Shown here: positions 39,509-48,140 of the stretch, in pieces
Layout: each line of letters starts with the position of its first letter
Position numbering within the stretch: position 1 is the stretch's first letter
DNA from: Streptomyces sp. NBC_01296
Lineage (GTDB): Bacteria; Actinomycetota; Actinomycetes; Streptomycetales; Streptomycetaceae
DNA length: 64,000 bases
Direction of reading: 5' to 3'
NCBI RefSeq assembly: GCF_035984415.1
Contig: NZ_CP130720.1
Location: forward strand, 4,464,001-4,528,000
The notes under the pieces: model-generated
Told to the model about the DNA's origin: nothing
Databases searched by the model: none
Seen by the model: only the letters and a program-made list of their open reading frames with translations
Position numbers and translations under genes: made by a program

Positions 39509-41293
39509 TCAGCCGTTCTTGATGCGGTTGGTGAGCTCCGTGACCTGGTTGTAGATGGAGCGCCGCTCCGCCATCAGCGCCCGGATCTTGCGGTCCGCGT
39601 GCATGACGGTGGTGTGGTCGCGGCCGCCGAACTGCGCCCCGATCTTGGGCAGGGACAGGTCCGTGAGCTCCCGGCACAGGTACATGGCGATCTGCCGGGC
39701 GGTGACCAGGACGCGGCTGCGTGAGGAGCCGCACAGGTCGTCCACGGTGAGGCCGAAGTAGTCGGCGGTGGCCGCCATGATGTCCGACGCGGTGATCTCG
39801 GGCGCGGAGTCCTCGCCGCCGGGGATCAAGTTCTTGAGGACGTCCTCGGTCAGGCCCAGGTCGACCGGCTGCCGGTTCAGGCTCGCGAAGGCCGTGACCC
39901 GGATCAGCGCCCCCTCCAGCTCGCGGATGTTGCGCGAGATGCGGGAGGCGATGAACTCCAGTACCTCCGGCGGGGCGTTGAGCTGCTCCTGGACGGCCTT
40001 CTTGCGCAGGATCGCGATCCGGGTCTCCAGCTCGGGCGGCTGGACGTCGGTGATCAGGCCCCACTCGAAGCGGTTGCGGAGCCGGTCCTCGAGGGTGACG
40101 AGCTGCTTGGGCGGCCGGTCCGAGGACAGCACGATCTGCTTGTTGGCGTTGTGGAGCGTGTTGAAGGTGTGGAAGAACTCCTCCTGCGTCGACTCCTTGC
40201 TCGCGAGGAACTGGATGTCGTCGACGAGCAGGATGTCCATCTCGCGGTAGCGCTTGCGGAACGCGTCGCCCTTGCCATCGCGGATCGAGTTGATGAACTC
40301 GTTGGTGAACTCCTCGGAGCTCACGTACCGCACCCGGGTGCCGGGGTAGAGGCTCCGCGCGTAGTGCCCGATGGCGTGCAGCAGATGCGTTTTGCCAAGA
40401 CCCGATTCCCCATAGATGAAGAGGGGGTTGTACGCCTTGGCGGGTGCCTCGGCGACGGCCACCGCGGCGGCGTGCGCGAAGCGGTTGGAGGCACCGATGA
40501 CGAAGGTGTCGAACAGGTACTTGGGGTTCAGCCGGGCGGTCGGCTCGAGCGGGCCCGACGTGGAGCCGCCGGACGGGGCCGGGGGCGGCGCGGGCCGGCC
40601 GGGCGCCGGGCGCGGGGCCGGCTGCTCGTACTGCTGCTGCTCGTACTGATGGGACTGCTGCGGGCGGGGCTCGTACTGCTGCTGTTCGTAGGAGCCCTGC
40701 TCGTAGCCGCCGGGCTCGGACTGCTGGAGGTAGCCCGGCTGCGGGGAGGCGTACGGGTCGCGCTCGGGGAAGCCGCCGAGGCGCGGCTGCTGCCAGCCGT
40801 AGTCGTCCTGCTGGCCGCCGCGGGGCCAGGAGCCGGGCTCGGGGCGCGACTGCTGGTAGTCCGGGTAGGCGGGGCGGGCGGTCGGGAGCTGGTCGTCGCC
40901 GGGGCCGCCGGGGCCTCCGGGGCCGCCCGGCCCGTTGTGGCCTCCGGAGCGCTGGCCGCCGTACGGCTCGTACGACTCGGGGCGCTGCTGCGCGGGCGCC
41001 GGCAGGGGCGCGGGCTCGCCGGCGGAGTCGTCCACGGTGATGGCGATGCGGATCGGGCGGCCGCACTCACGGCTGAGCGCATCGCTGATCAGCGGGGCGA
41101 GCCGGCCCTCGAGGACGCGCTTGCCGTACTCGTTGGGGACGGCGAGGAGCGCGGTGTCGGCGACGAGAGCCAGGGGCTGACAGCGCTCGACCCACTGCTT
41201 GTCCTTGGGCTCGATGGCCTGCTGTCCCTCCCCGAGGAGCTTTTCGAGCACCCTTGGCCACACTGCGGCAAGATCGGCAGGTACGTCAGCCAC
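39509..41293 (-). CDS. dnaA: chromosomal replication initiator DnaA
   Basis: This 594-aa initiator binds the boxes in oriC and opens the duplex. Domain I (1-90) is followed by a long disordered domain II (about 92-250) rich in Gly, Pro, Gln and Tyr, typical of the large Streptomyces DnaA. The AAA+ domain has Walker A GESGLGKT (295-302) and Walker B LLVDDIQF (Asp358-359). Domain IV ends with the DnaA signature RELTDLSLPKIGAQFGGRDH and HTTVMHA. I place the start at GTG 41293 (ADVPADLAAVWPRVLEKLL). Confidence 0.98.
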   Translation of the reverse strand: MADVPADLAAVWPRVLEKLLGEGQQAIEPKDKQWVERCQPLALVADTALLAVPNEYGKRVLEGRLAPLISDALSRECGRPIRIAITVDDSAGEPAPLPAPAQQRPESYEPYGGQRSGGHNGPGGPGGPGGPGDDQLPTARPAYPDYQQSRPEPGSWPRGGQQDDYGWQQPRLGGFPERDPYASPQPGYLQQSEPGGYEQGSYEQQQYEPRPQQSHQYEQQQYEQPAPRPAPGRPAPPPAPSGGSTSGPLEPTARLNPKYLFDTFVIGASNRFAHAAAVAVAEAPAKAYNPLFIYGESGLGKTHLLHAIGHYARSLYPGTRVRYVSSEEFTNEFINSIRDGKGDAFRKRYREMDILLVDDIQFLASKESTQEEFFHTFNTLHNANKQIVLSSDRPPKQLVTLEDRLRNRFEWGLITDVQPPELETRIAILRKKAVQEQLNAPPEVLEFIASRISRNIRELEGALIRVTAFASLNRQPVDLGLTEDVLKNLIPGGEDSAPEITASDIMAATADYFGLTVDDLCGSSRSRVLVTARQIAMYLCRELTDLSLPKIGAQFGGRDHTTVMHADRKIRALMAERRSIYNQVTELTNRIKNG

Positions 41294-41648
41294 AGAGCAC
41301 GCTCTCTCACAGGGGTCCCACGAATGTGTGGTTCTTTGGGACGGTCGGGACAAAAAATCCGGGATCAGACAACGGTAGTCAGGCCGACGGGTACGGTTCA
41401 AGTCGTTGTCCACAGCCTGTGCACAGTGTGGGGCCTCGCAGCCTCGGTTTGACCGGATGGCGTAGCCGCGCGTACCGTAACGAGGTCGAGTTGTCGATGG
41501 CTGCTGCCGCCTGCCTACCGATGGGCGAAGATCACCTTTTGTGATCGATTAGCGGTGCCACTCGGGCGAACACGCGAGTTTCCTCGTGGGCGCACGGTGA
41601 CAGCCAGGCGATGTCCCGCCACAACGATTTATTCTCTGGAGCCCCCGA
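41294..41648. promoter_or_regulatory. divergent dnaA / rpmH promoter region with a consensus DnaA box
   Basis: This 355-base spacer holds the promoters of dnaA (minus) and rpmH (plus). A perfect strong box TTGTCCACA lies at 41406-41414, followed by TGTGCACAG; this fits the known DnaA autoregulation in Streptomyces. A small hairpin GATCAC-CTTTT-GTGATC (41530-41546) lies about 100 bases before rpmH. No open frame is supported. Confidence 0.75.
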
Positions 41649-41786
41649 GTGAGCAAGCGCACCTTCCAGCCGAACAACCGCCGTCGTGCCAAGACCCACG
41701 GCTTCCGCCTGCGGATGCGTACCCGTGCCGGTCGCGCGATCCTCGCGAACCGCCGTGGCAAGGGCCGCGCCGCCCTTTCCGCGTAA
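41649..41786 (+). CDS. rpmH: 50S ribosomal protein L34
   Basis: This 45-aa protein reads MSKRTFQPNNRRRAKTHGFR and continues to GRAALSA, a full match to L34. It starts with GTG at 41649. It is very basic, as expected for a large-subunit rRNA-binding protein. It leads the rpmH-rnpA-yidD-yidC-khpB operon reading away from dnaA. Confidence 0.98.
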   Translation: MSKRTFQPNNRRRAKTHGFRLRMRTRAGRAILANRRGKGRAALSA

Positions 41787-41807
41787 CAACGCGCGGGTCG
41801 TGACGTC

Positions 41808-42182
41808 GTGCTGTCTCCCGAGAATCGGCTGAGGCGGCGCGAGGACTTCGCGAGCGCGGTACGTCGAGGTCGCCGGGCTGGTCGCCCGCTCCTCGTCGTC
41901 CACCTACGTACAAGCGGTGCAACGGACCCGCACGAGCCGGGGGAGATCGATCCCTCGACGCGTGCGGGTTTCGTCGTCAGCAAGGCCGTGGGTGGCGCCG
42001 TCGTCCGTAACCGGGTGAAGCGCCGTTTGCGCCATCTTGTCCGCGAGCGGCTGTCCCAGCTGCCCGCCGGTAGCCTGGTGGTGGTACGGGCATTGCCCGG
42101 CGCGGGTGATGCCGGTGTCGACGAACTGGCCCGGGACCTGGATGCCGCCCTGTCGCGGCTCCTGGGAGGCGTGGCTCGATGA
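41808..42182 (+). CDS. rnpA: ribonuclease P protein component
   Basis: RnpA assists the RNase P RNA in removing 5' leaders from tRNA precursors. The 124-aa protein has the family motif VVSKAVGGAVVRNRVKRRLRHLVRE, which holds the RNR box. It starts at GTG 41808, 21 bases after rpmH, and its stop overlaps the yidD ATG by four bases. Confidence 0.97.
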   Translation: MLSPENRLRRREDFASAVRRGRRAGRPLLVVHLRTSGATDPHEPGEIDPSTRAGFVVSKAVGGAVVRNRVKRRLRHLVRERLSQLPAGSLVVVRALPGAGDAGVDELARDLDAALSRLLGGVAR

Positions 42183-42460
42183 AGTACCCGCTGCTCGCAT
42201 TGATCAAGCTGTACCAGTGGACGATCAGTCCGCTGCTCGGGCCGGTGTGCCGCTATTACCCCTCGTGCTCGCACTACGGGTTCACGGCCATCGACCGGCA
42301 TGGTGCGGTGAAGGGGACGGTTCTGACCGGCTGGCGGATCCTGCGGTGCAATCCGTGGTCCGCCGGTGGTGTCGATCATGTCCCACCCCGTAAACGCCCG
42401 CGTTGGCACGAGCAGCTGCGCAGTGCGTTGCGTAGATCTCGCAATGCTCAAGGAGCCTGA
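42179..42460 (+). CDS. yidD: membrane protein insertion efficiency factor YidD
   Basis: This 93-aa protein has the invariant segment CRYYPSCSHYGFTAIDRHG and GWRILRCNPWSAGGVDHVP, diagnostic of YidD. It assists insertion of membrane proteins by YidC. It overlaps rnpA and lies three bases before yidC. Confidence 0.97.
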   Translation: MKYPLLALIKLYQWTISPLLGPVCRYYPSCSHYGFTAIDRHGAVKGTVLTGWRILRCNPWSAGGVDHVPPRKRPRWHEQLRSALRRSRNAQGA

Positions 42461-42463
42461 TTA

Positions 42464-43567
42464 GTGGACACGATTGCCAGTCTGTTCAGCTTTATCACCA
42501 CGCCCGTCTCGTGGGTCATCGTCCAGTTCCACAGTCTGTACGGCGCGATCTTCGGCCCGGACAGCGGTTGGGCCTGGGGCTTGTCCATCGTGTCCCTGGT
42601 GGTCTTGATCCGCATCTGCCTGATCCCGCTCTTCGTGAAGCAGATCAAGGCGACGCGTGGCATGCAGGCGCTCCAGCCGAAGATGAAGGCGATCCAGGAG
42701 CGCTACAAGAACGACAAGCAGCGCCAGTCCGAAGAGATGATGAAGCTGTACAAGGAGACGGGTACCAACCCGCTCTCCTCGTGCCTGCCCATCCTGGCGC
42801 AGTCCCCGTTCTTCTTCGCGCTGTACCACGTGCTCTCGGCCATCGCCAACGGCCAGACCATCGGCGTCATCAACCAGCAGCTGCTGGAGAGCGCCCGTCA
42901 GGCGCACATCTTCGGCGCCCCGCTGGCCGCGAAGTTCACGGACAGCGAGGAGAAGGTCGCCGCGCTCGGCGCTTCCCTGATGGACGTCCGGATCGTGACC
43001 GCGGTCATGATCGTCATGATGTCGCTGTCGCAGTTCTACACCCAGCGTCAGCTGATGCAGAAGAACGTCGACCTCTCGGTCAAGACGCCGTTCATGCAGC
43101 AGCAGAAGATGCTGATGTACATCTTCCCGCTGATCTTCGCCTTCATGGGCATCAACTTCCCCGTGGGTGTCCTCGTCTACTGGCTGACCACGAACGTGTG
43201 GACCATGGGCCAGCAGATGTACGTGATCAACCAGAACCCGACGCCCGGCAGCAAGGCCCAGGACCAGTACCTGACCCGTCTGCTGAAGCACGTCACCACG
43301 CACGGCGATGTGAAGGGCCGGGGCAAGAAGAAGATCGTCGCGGCGATCGTGGCCAAGGGCCCGGACCGCAACGACAACGAGCGCAAGTTCATCGCGGCTC
43401 TCACGAAGCAGGGTCTGGCTGCCCAGGCGGACGGGTCTGTGATCAAGAGTGTCGAGGCCACGGCCGATTCGGACGCGGCGAGCGGCACTGCCGCCAAGCG
43501 CCAGCAGCCGAAGCGGCAGTCGAAATCGCAGCGCCAGACGCCCCCCAAGCCCTCTTCCAAGAAGTAA
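42464..43567 (+). CDS. yidC: membrane protein insertase YidC
   Basis: YidC inserts and folds inner-membrane proteins. The 367-aa protein has five membrane helices, the conserved Arg in VLIRICLIPLFVKQIK, a cytoplasmic helical loop (QPKMKAIQERYKNDKQRQSEEMMKLYKE in parts) and a basic C-terminal tail that ends KRQSKSQRQTPPKPSSKK. It starts with GTG. The tail may contact ribosomes. Confidence 0.96.
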   Translation: MDTIASLFSFITTPVSWVIVQFHSLYGAIFGPDSGWAWGLSIVSLVVLIRICLIPLFVKQIKATRGMQALQPKMKAIQERYKNDKQRQSEEMMKLYKETGTNPLSSCLPILAQSPFFFALYHVLSAIANGQTIGVINQQLLESARQAHIFGAPLAAKFTDSEEKVAALGASLMDVRIVTAVMIVMMSLSQFYTQRQLMQKNVDLSVKTPFMQQQKMLMYIFPLIFAFMGINFPVGVLVYWLTTNVWTMGQQMYVINQNPTPGSKAQDQYLTRLLKHVTTHGDVKGRGKKKIVAAIVAKGPDRNDNERKFIAALTKQGLAAQADGSVIKSVEATADSDAASGTAAKRQQPKRQSKSQRQTPPKPSSKK

Positions 43568-43582
43568 GAAGGAGTCCCTCCC

Positions 43583-44095
43583 GTGACGGAAGGCACCACC
43601 ACCGCCGCCGCTGAGAGTGGCGACACCCTGACCCGCCTCGAGCAGGAGGGCGAGATCGCGGCCGACTACCTCGAGGGTCTGCTGGACATCGCCGACCTGG
43701 ACGGGGACATCGACATGGACGTCGAGGCCGACCGGGCCGCGGTGTCGATCGTCAGCGACTCGGCCAGCCGTGATCTGCAGAAGCTCGTGGGCCGCGACGG
43801 TGAGGTCCTGGAGGCCCTGCAGGAGCTCACCCGCCTTGCCGTGCACCGGGAGACCGGGGACCGCAGCCGGCTGATGCTGGACATCGCCGGGTTCCGTGCG
43901 AAGAAGCGCGAGGAGCTGGCGGCGCTGGGCGCCCAGGCGGCCGCGGACGTGAAGGCGTCCGGCGAGCCGCTGAAGCTGGCCCCGATGACGCCCTTCGAGC
44001 GGAAGGTCGTTCACGACGCCGTGGCGGCTGCCGGTCTGAAGAGCGAGTCGGAGGGCGAGGAGCCGCAGCGCTTCGTCGTCGTGCTGCCGGCCTGA
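43583..44095 (+). CDS. khpB: KH/R3H RNA-binding protein Jag (KhpB)
   Basis: This 170-aa RNA-binding protein has an acidic N-terminus, a KH domain (KLVGRDGEVLEALQELTRLAV) and a C-terminal R3H domain (LAPMTPFERKVVHDAVA). Homologues bind small RNAs with KhpA and affect cell division. It is 15 bases after yidC and ends the operon before a strong hairpin. Confidence 0.93.
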   Translation: MTEGTTTAAAESGDTLTRLEQEGEIAADYLEGLLDIADLDGDIDMDVEADRAAVSIVSDSASRDLQKLVGRDGEVLEALQELTRLAVHRETGDRSRLMLDIAGFRAKKREELAALGAQAAADVKASGEPLKLAPMTPFERKVVHDAVAAAGLKSESEGEEPQRFVVVLPA

Positions 44096-44110
44096 TCGCA
44101 ACCCTGAGTG

Positions 44111-44143
44111 TTCGGCCCCGTCTGTGTCGCAGACGGGGCCGAA
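44111..44143 (+). terminator. terminator of the rpmH-khpB operon
   Basis: A perfect 14-bp stem TTCGGCCCCGTCTG/CAGACGGGGCCGAA closes loop TGTCG and is followed by GTTTG, 15 bases after the khpB stop. Confidence 0.92.
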
Positions 44144-44231
44144 GTTTGTCAGCCTGGCAGTGCCCGTTCGGGCGGTGCCAGTTCGAGCAGTGCGTTTTCA
44201 ACGATCCATGCGGTACGGAAGGACGGTCCCC

Positions 44232-44948
44232 GTGACGGAGGCAGCGGAGCTTCCCCCGGCGCCCGAAGAGGCGCGCGCGGTGTTCGGCGAGTTTTTCCCG
44301 GAAGCTGTGCGGTATGCGGAGCTGCTGGCGGATGCGGGGGTCAAGCGCGGCCTGATCGGCCCGCGTGAGGTGCCACGGCTGTGGGAGCGGCACCTGCTGA
44401 ACTGCGCGGTGCTCTCGGAGGTGGTGCCCGAGGGCGTCACCGTGTGCGATGTCGGCTCGGGTGCCGGCCTGCCCGGTATCCCGTTGGCTCTGGTGCGGCG
44501 CGATCTGAAGATCACGCTGCTGGAGCCGCTGCTGCGGCGTACGACCTTCCTGCAGGAGGCCGTGGAGCTGCTCGGCCTGGACCACGTCACGGTGGTGCGC
44601 GGCCGGGCCGAGGAGGTTCTGGGCAAGGTGCAGCCGGTGCATGTGGTGACGGCGCGTGCCGTGGCTCCGTTGGACCGCCTGGCGGGCTGGGGCGTGCCCC
44701 TGCTGCGTCCGTACGGGGAGATGCTGGCCCTGAAGGGCGACACTGCCGAGGAGGAGCTGGTGGCGGCGAAGGTCGCGCTGGCGAAGCTGGGTGTGGTGAA
44801 GACCTCGGTGCTGCACGTGGGCGAGGGTGTGGTGGATCCCATGTCGACGGTGGTCCGGGTAGAGGTCGGAGAAAGCCCCGGTGGGGTGAGGTTCGCGGCC
44901 AAGCGGGCTAAGGCCGCTCGCACCAGCCGGACGCGTCGGCGTCGCTGA
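44232..44948 (+). CDS. rsmG: 16S rRNA (guanine-N7)-methyltransferase RsmG
   Basis: RsmG methylates G527 of 16S rRNA; loss gives low-level streptomycin resistance. The 238-aa protein has the SAM-binding motif VCDVGSGAGLPGIPLA and LWERHLLNCAVL. I chose GTG 44232, which has GGAAGGA upstream; ATG 44208 is possible. The C-terminus is a basic tail (RAKAARTSRTRRRR). Confidence 0.95.
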   Translation: MTEAAELPPAPEEARAVFGEFFPEAVRYAELLADAGVKRGLIGPREVPRLWERHLLNCAVLSEVVPEGVTVCDVGSGAGLPGIPLALVRRDLKITLLEPLLRRTTFLQEAVELLGLDHVTVVRGRAEEVLGKVQPVHVVTARAVAPLDRLAGWGVPLLRPYGEMLALKGDTAEEELVAAKVALAKLGVVKTSVLHVGEGVVDPMSTVVRVEVGESPGGVRFAAKRAKAARTSRTRRRR

Positions 44949-45022
44949 TTTCGGGTGCATTGAGCCCTATAGGTATGGATTTCGGAGTGTCGTAGCGGCC
45001 TGATGCCTCCGTCCGGGCATCG

Positions 45023-45038
45023 TGTTTCACGTGAAACG
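45023..45038. promoter_or_regulatory. parS: parS site upstream of parA (last base differs)
   Basis: TGTTTCACGTGAAACG keeps the 14-base core GTTTCACGTGAAAC and differs only at the final base. It lies about 160 bases before the parA start, in the spacer after rsmG. Confidence 0.85.
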
Positions 45039-45120
45039 TCGCTCTCTGCTGCACGGAATCATCAGCCGCGGCCGTGCGGCTGCGTCCCCCCGCGATCGCA
45101 AGAACGAAGGGGGGACGGAG

Positions 45121-45147
45121 TTGTCCACATCGGTGGATTCATCCACA
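45121..45147. promoter_or_regulatory. DnaA-box cluster upstream of parA
   Basis: A consensus TTGTCCACA at 45121-45129 is followed by GGTGGATTC (45132-45140, minus-strand weak box) and TCATCCACA (45139-45147). The cluster lies 37-63 bases before the chosen parA start, in the expected promoter zone. Confidence 0.65.
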
Positions 45148-45183
45148 GGAGTACGGGCCCCGCTGGTTCGCAACCCCGATGCC

Positions 45184-46269
45184 ATGGCAGGCTCTGTTCA
45201 TCGCGAGCCTGATGTCGAGGAGAGTGACACCGTGCGGTCCGACGCCAACCTCGCGGGGCCGATGGCCGATCCGGTCCCCGGTCCCCGCTCTGAATCGGCG
45301 GGCGAGGATGTTTCACGTGAAACATCGTCGCCCCTTGTAGACAACGACACGCCCATCGGCCGTGCCGCCCAGCTGGCGGTCGAGGCGCTGGGGCGCGCCG
45401 GCGAGGGGCTGCCCCGCCCCGAGCAGACGCGGGTCATCGTGGTGGCCAACCAGAAGGGCGGCGTGGGCAAGACCACGACGACCGTGAACCTGGCGGCCTC
45501 GCTGGCTCTGCACGGTGCGCGGGTCCTCGTGGTCGACCTCGACCCCCAGGGCAACGCCTCCACGGCGCTCGGTATCGACCACCACGCGGATGTGCCCTCG
45601 ATCTACGACGTGCTCGTGGACAGCCGGCCGCTGCTGGAGGTCGTCCAGCCGGTGGTGGACGTGGAGGGGCTCTTCTGTGCTCCGGCCACGATCGACCTGG
45701 CGGGTGCGGAGATCGAGCTGGTGTCGCTGGTGGCTCGGGAGAGCCGGCTGCAGCGGGCCATCCAGGCGTACGAGCAGCCGCTCGACTACATCCTGATCGA
45801 CTGCCCGCCCTCGCTGGGGCTGCTGACGGTGAACGCGCTGGTGGCCGGCGCCGAGGTACTGATCCCGATCCAGTGCGAGTACTACGCGCTGGAGGGGCTG
45901 GGTCAGCTGCTGCGCAACGTCGACCTGGTGCGGGCCCACCTGAACCCCACGCTGCATGTCTCGACGATCCTGCTGACGATGTACGACGGCAGGACCCGGC
46001 TGGCCTCGCAGGTGGCGGAGGAGGTGCGCACCCACTTCGGCAAGGAGGTGCTGCGCACGAGCATCCCGCGGTCGGTGCGTATTTCGGAGGCGCCGAGCTA
46101 CGGCCAGACGGTGCTCACCTACGATCCGGGTTCCAGCGGTTCTCTCTCCTACCTGGAAGCGGCGCGTGAGATCGCGCTGCGGGGGGCCGGAATTTCGTAC
46201 GACGCCCAGCACGCCCATCTGGGCGCGGGCATGAACAGCACGCAGAGTGTGGCGGAGGGGATCCAGTGA
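45184..46269 (+). CDS. parA: chromosome partitioning ATPase ParA
   Basis: ParA drives segregation of ParB-bound origins and in Streptomyces works during sporulation and at hyphal tips. The protein (361 aa from this start) has a disordered N-terminus, the deviant Walker A motif KGGVGKTTTT (91-100), DLDPQGN and IDCPPSLGLLT. Residues 42-48 are DVSRETS, encoded by a perfect parS. The start is uncertain: GTG 45022 would read through parS, and GTG 45232 has the best site (GAGGAG). The DnaA boxes before 45184 argue that this stretch is regulatory. Confidence 0.93.
   Translation: MAGSVHREPDVEESDTVRSDANLAGPMADPVPGPRSESAGEDVSRETSSPLVDNDTPIGRAAQLAVEALGRAGEGLPRPEQTRVIVVANQKGGVGKTTTTVNLAASLALHGARVLVVDLDPQGNASTALGIDHHADVPSIYDVLVDSRPLLEVVQPVVDVEGLFCAPATIDLAGAEIELVSLVARESRLQRAIQAYEQPLDYILIDCPPSLGLLTVNALVAGAEVLIPIQCEYYALEGLGQLLRNVDLVRAHLNPTLHVSTILLTMYDGRTRLASQVAEEVRTHFGKEVLRTSIPRSVRISEAPSYGQTVLTYDPGSSGSLSYLEAAREIALRGAGISYDAQHAHLGAGMNSTQSVAEGIQ
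45309..45324. promoter_or_regulatory. parS: parS site inside parA
   Basis: A perfect TGTTTCACGTGAAACA lies in the disordered N-terminal coding part of parA and is read as DVSRETS. Confidence 0.95.
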
Positions 46270-47360
46270 GTGAGCGACGTAGGGGTCTGGGACGGGGGCT
46301 CGGTGCGCTGATCCCCGCAGCTCCGCAGGAGAAGACGCCGCCGGTGATCGGTGCCGGGTCGACGTCCCCGTCAGCGGTGCCTGCCATGGCATCGGAGCGC
46401 GGGATCGCGGCGGCGAAGCTGGCTTCGCTGGCGCAGGCGGATGTTTCACGTGAAACATCGGCGGTCGCGCTCGCGGTGGCGGATAAGCCGGCGGCAGTGG
46501 AGCCCGAGGCCAATGTGGTCGCCGGGGCGACGTTCGCCGAGCTCCCGATGGACGCGATCACGCCGAACCCGCGGCAGCCCCGTGAGGTCTTCGACGAGGA
46601 CGCGCTGGCGGAGCTGGTGACCTCCATCCAGGAGGTGGGTCTGCTTCAGCCGGTGGTGGTGCGGCAGTCGGCTCCTGGCCGCTACGAGCTCATCATGGGT
46701 GAGCGCCGCTGGCGGGCATGCCGGGAGGCCGGGCTGGAGCGCATTCCGGCGATCATCCGAGCGACGGACGACGAGAAGCTGCTGCTGGACGCACTGCTCG
46801 AGAACCTGCACCGGGCGCAGCTGAACCCGTTGGAGGAGGCGGCCGCGTACGACCAGCTGCTGCAGGACTTCAACTGCACGCACGACCAGCTGGCGGACCG
46901 CATCGGGCGCTCGCGCCCGCAGGTGTCGAACACGCTGCGCCTGCTGAAGCTCTCGCCGCCGGTGCAGCGCCGGGTGGCCGCGGGTGTGCTCTCTGCGGGG
47001 CATGCGCGGGCGCTGCTGTCGGTGGAGGAGTCCGAGGTCCAGGACCGGCTGGCGCACCGGATCGTGGCCGAGGGTCTGTCGGTGCGTGCGGTCGAGGAGA
47101 TCGTGTCGCTGATGGGCTCGGAGCCCTCCGGAGCCGTGAAGCCGAAGGGTCCGCGGGCGGGCGCCCGGGTGGCTCCGGCGCTCAGCGAGCTGGCGACGCG
47201 GCTGTCGGACCGGTTCGAGACGCGGGTGAAGGTGGATCTGGGCCAGAAGAAGGGCAAGATCACCGTCGAGTTCGCCTCGATGGAGGATCTGGAGCGGATT
47301 CTGGGGACGCTGGCGCCGGGCGAAGGCCGGGTGCTGGAGCAGGGACTGTCCGGGGAGTGA
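46266..47360 (+). CDS. parB: chromosome partitioning protein ParB
   Basis: ParB binds parS, spreads as a CTP-dependent clamp and recruits SMC and ParA. The 364-aa protein has the N-terminal RRGLGRGLGALIP box, the CTPase motif GERRWRA (145-151), a helix-turn-helix (HDQLADRIGRSRPQVSNTLRLL) and a C-terminal dimer domain. Residues 59-65 are DVSRETS from an internal parS. GTG 46266 overlaps the parA stop by four bases. Confidence 0.97.
   Translation: MSERRRGLGRGLGALIPAAPQEKTPPVIGAGSTSPSAVPAMASERGIAAAKLASLAQADVSRETSAVALAVADKPAAVEPEANVVAGATFAELPMDAITPNPRQPREVFDEDALAELVTSIQEVGLLQPVVVRQSAPGRYELIMGERRWRACREAGLERIPAIIRATDDEKLLLDALLENLHRAQLNPLEEAAAYDQLLQDFNCTHDQLADRIGRSRPQVSNTLRLLKLSPPVQRRVAAGVLSAGHARALLSVEESEVQDRLAHRIVAEGLSVRAVEEIVSLMGSEPSGAVKPKGPRAGARVAPALSELATRLSDRFETRVKVDLGQKKGKITVEFASMEDLERILGTLAPGEGRVLEQGLSGE
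46442..46457. promoter_or_regulatory. parS: parS site inside parB
   Basis: A perfect TGTTTCACGTGAAACA lies in the disordered N-terminal coding part of parB, again in the DVSRETS frame. Confidence 0.95.
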
Positions 47361-47374
47361 GTCCCCGGCCGCCG

Positions 47375-47416
47375 AGGGGCGGGTCGTGCCGGTGCGAACC
47401 GGCGCGGTCCGCCCCT
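47375..47416 (+). terminator. terminator of parAB
   Basis: Outer arms AGGGGCGG/CCGCCCCT enclose inner arms GCCGGT/ACCGGC with a GCGA loop, and TTTGCC follows. It begins 15 bases past the parB stop. Confidence 0.82.
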
Positions 47417-47465
47417 TTGCCTTGTAGCGGTTTCTCCTGATTCGGGCAGTGGATACGATGCGCTC

Positions 47466-48083
47466 ATGGGGCGTCGGTTGGTACCACTCACGCTGGACAA
47501 CCTTCAGGACCTGCCTCGGCGTTGCCGGTCCTGTGTGTTCTGGGAGTTGGATCCGGTCAGCGGTGAGGCCGCCGTGAAGGCGGGGACTCCGGCGCTGGAG
47601 AAGGAGGCGTGGATCTCCGCCGTCCTGCTGGAGTGGGGTTCGTGCGGCCGCGTGGTCTACGTGGACGACGTCCCGGTGGGATTCGTGCTGTACGCGCCGC
47701 CCGCGTACGTACCGCGGGCCGCGTCCTTTCCGACGAGTCCGGTGTCGCCGGATGCGGTGCAGCTGATCACGGCATGGATCATGCCGGGTTATCAGGGCCA
47801 GGGCCTGGGCCGGGTGATGGTCCAGACGGTGGCCAAGGATCTGCTGCGACGCGGGTTCCGTGCGATCGAGGCGTTCGGAGACGCGCGGTGGGGGGGCCCG
47901 GCGTGCCTGCTGCCTGCGGACCACCTGCTGGCCGTGGGCTTCAAGACGGTGCGGCCGCATCCCGTGCATCCGCGGCTGCGGCTGGAGATGCGCTCGACGC
48001 TCTCGTGGAAGGAAGACGTGGAGCTTGCGCTGGACCGGCTGCTCGGTGCGGCGCGCAAGGAGCCCGCGCTGCGCCCGCTGTGA
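47466..48083 (+). CDS. GNAT-family N-acetyltransferase next to parB
   Basis: This 205-aa protein has a Cys-containing N-terminal region (LPRRCRSCVFWELDP) and the GNAT acetyl-CoA motif AWIMPGYQGQGLGRVMVQ. It is conserved downstream of parB in Streptomyces, but its acceptor is unknown. It is separated from parB by a terminator and so probably has its own promoter. It ends in a hairpin that overlaps a parS core. Confidence 0.9.
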   Translation: MGRRLVPLTLDNLQDLPRRCRSCVFWELDPVSGEAAVKAGTPALEKEAWISAVLLEWGSCGRVVYVDDVPVGFVLYAPPAYVPRAASFPTSPVSPDAVQLITAWIMPGYQGQGLGRVMVQTVAKDLLRRGFRAIEAFGDARWGGPACLLPADHLLAVGFKTVRPHPVHPRLRLEMRSTLSWKEDVELALDRLLGAARKEPALRPL

Positions 48084-48107
48084 CGGCCGCACGGGCTGTG
48101 ATGTGCG

Positions 48108-48140
48108 AACGGGGCCGCCCCTTGAGGGGGCGGCCCCGTT
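48108..48140. terminator. hairpin terminator overlapping a parS core
   Basis: A 14-bp stem AACGGGGCCGCCCC/GGGGCGGCCCCGTT lies between the convergent GNAT and trxA genes. Its right arm shares GTT with the parS core that starts at 48138. Confidence 0.88.

Noticed and set aside
39105..41066. 653-codon minus-strand frame covering dnaA and oriC
   Set aside because: It is in another frame of dnaA and crosses the DnaA-box region; no domain is recognisable and the Arg/Pro/Ala composition is typical of shadow frames.
45313..46458. Minus-strand frame starting MFHVKH inside parA/parB
   Set aside because: The start codon is only the parS palindrome read in another frame; the rest is antisense to parA.
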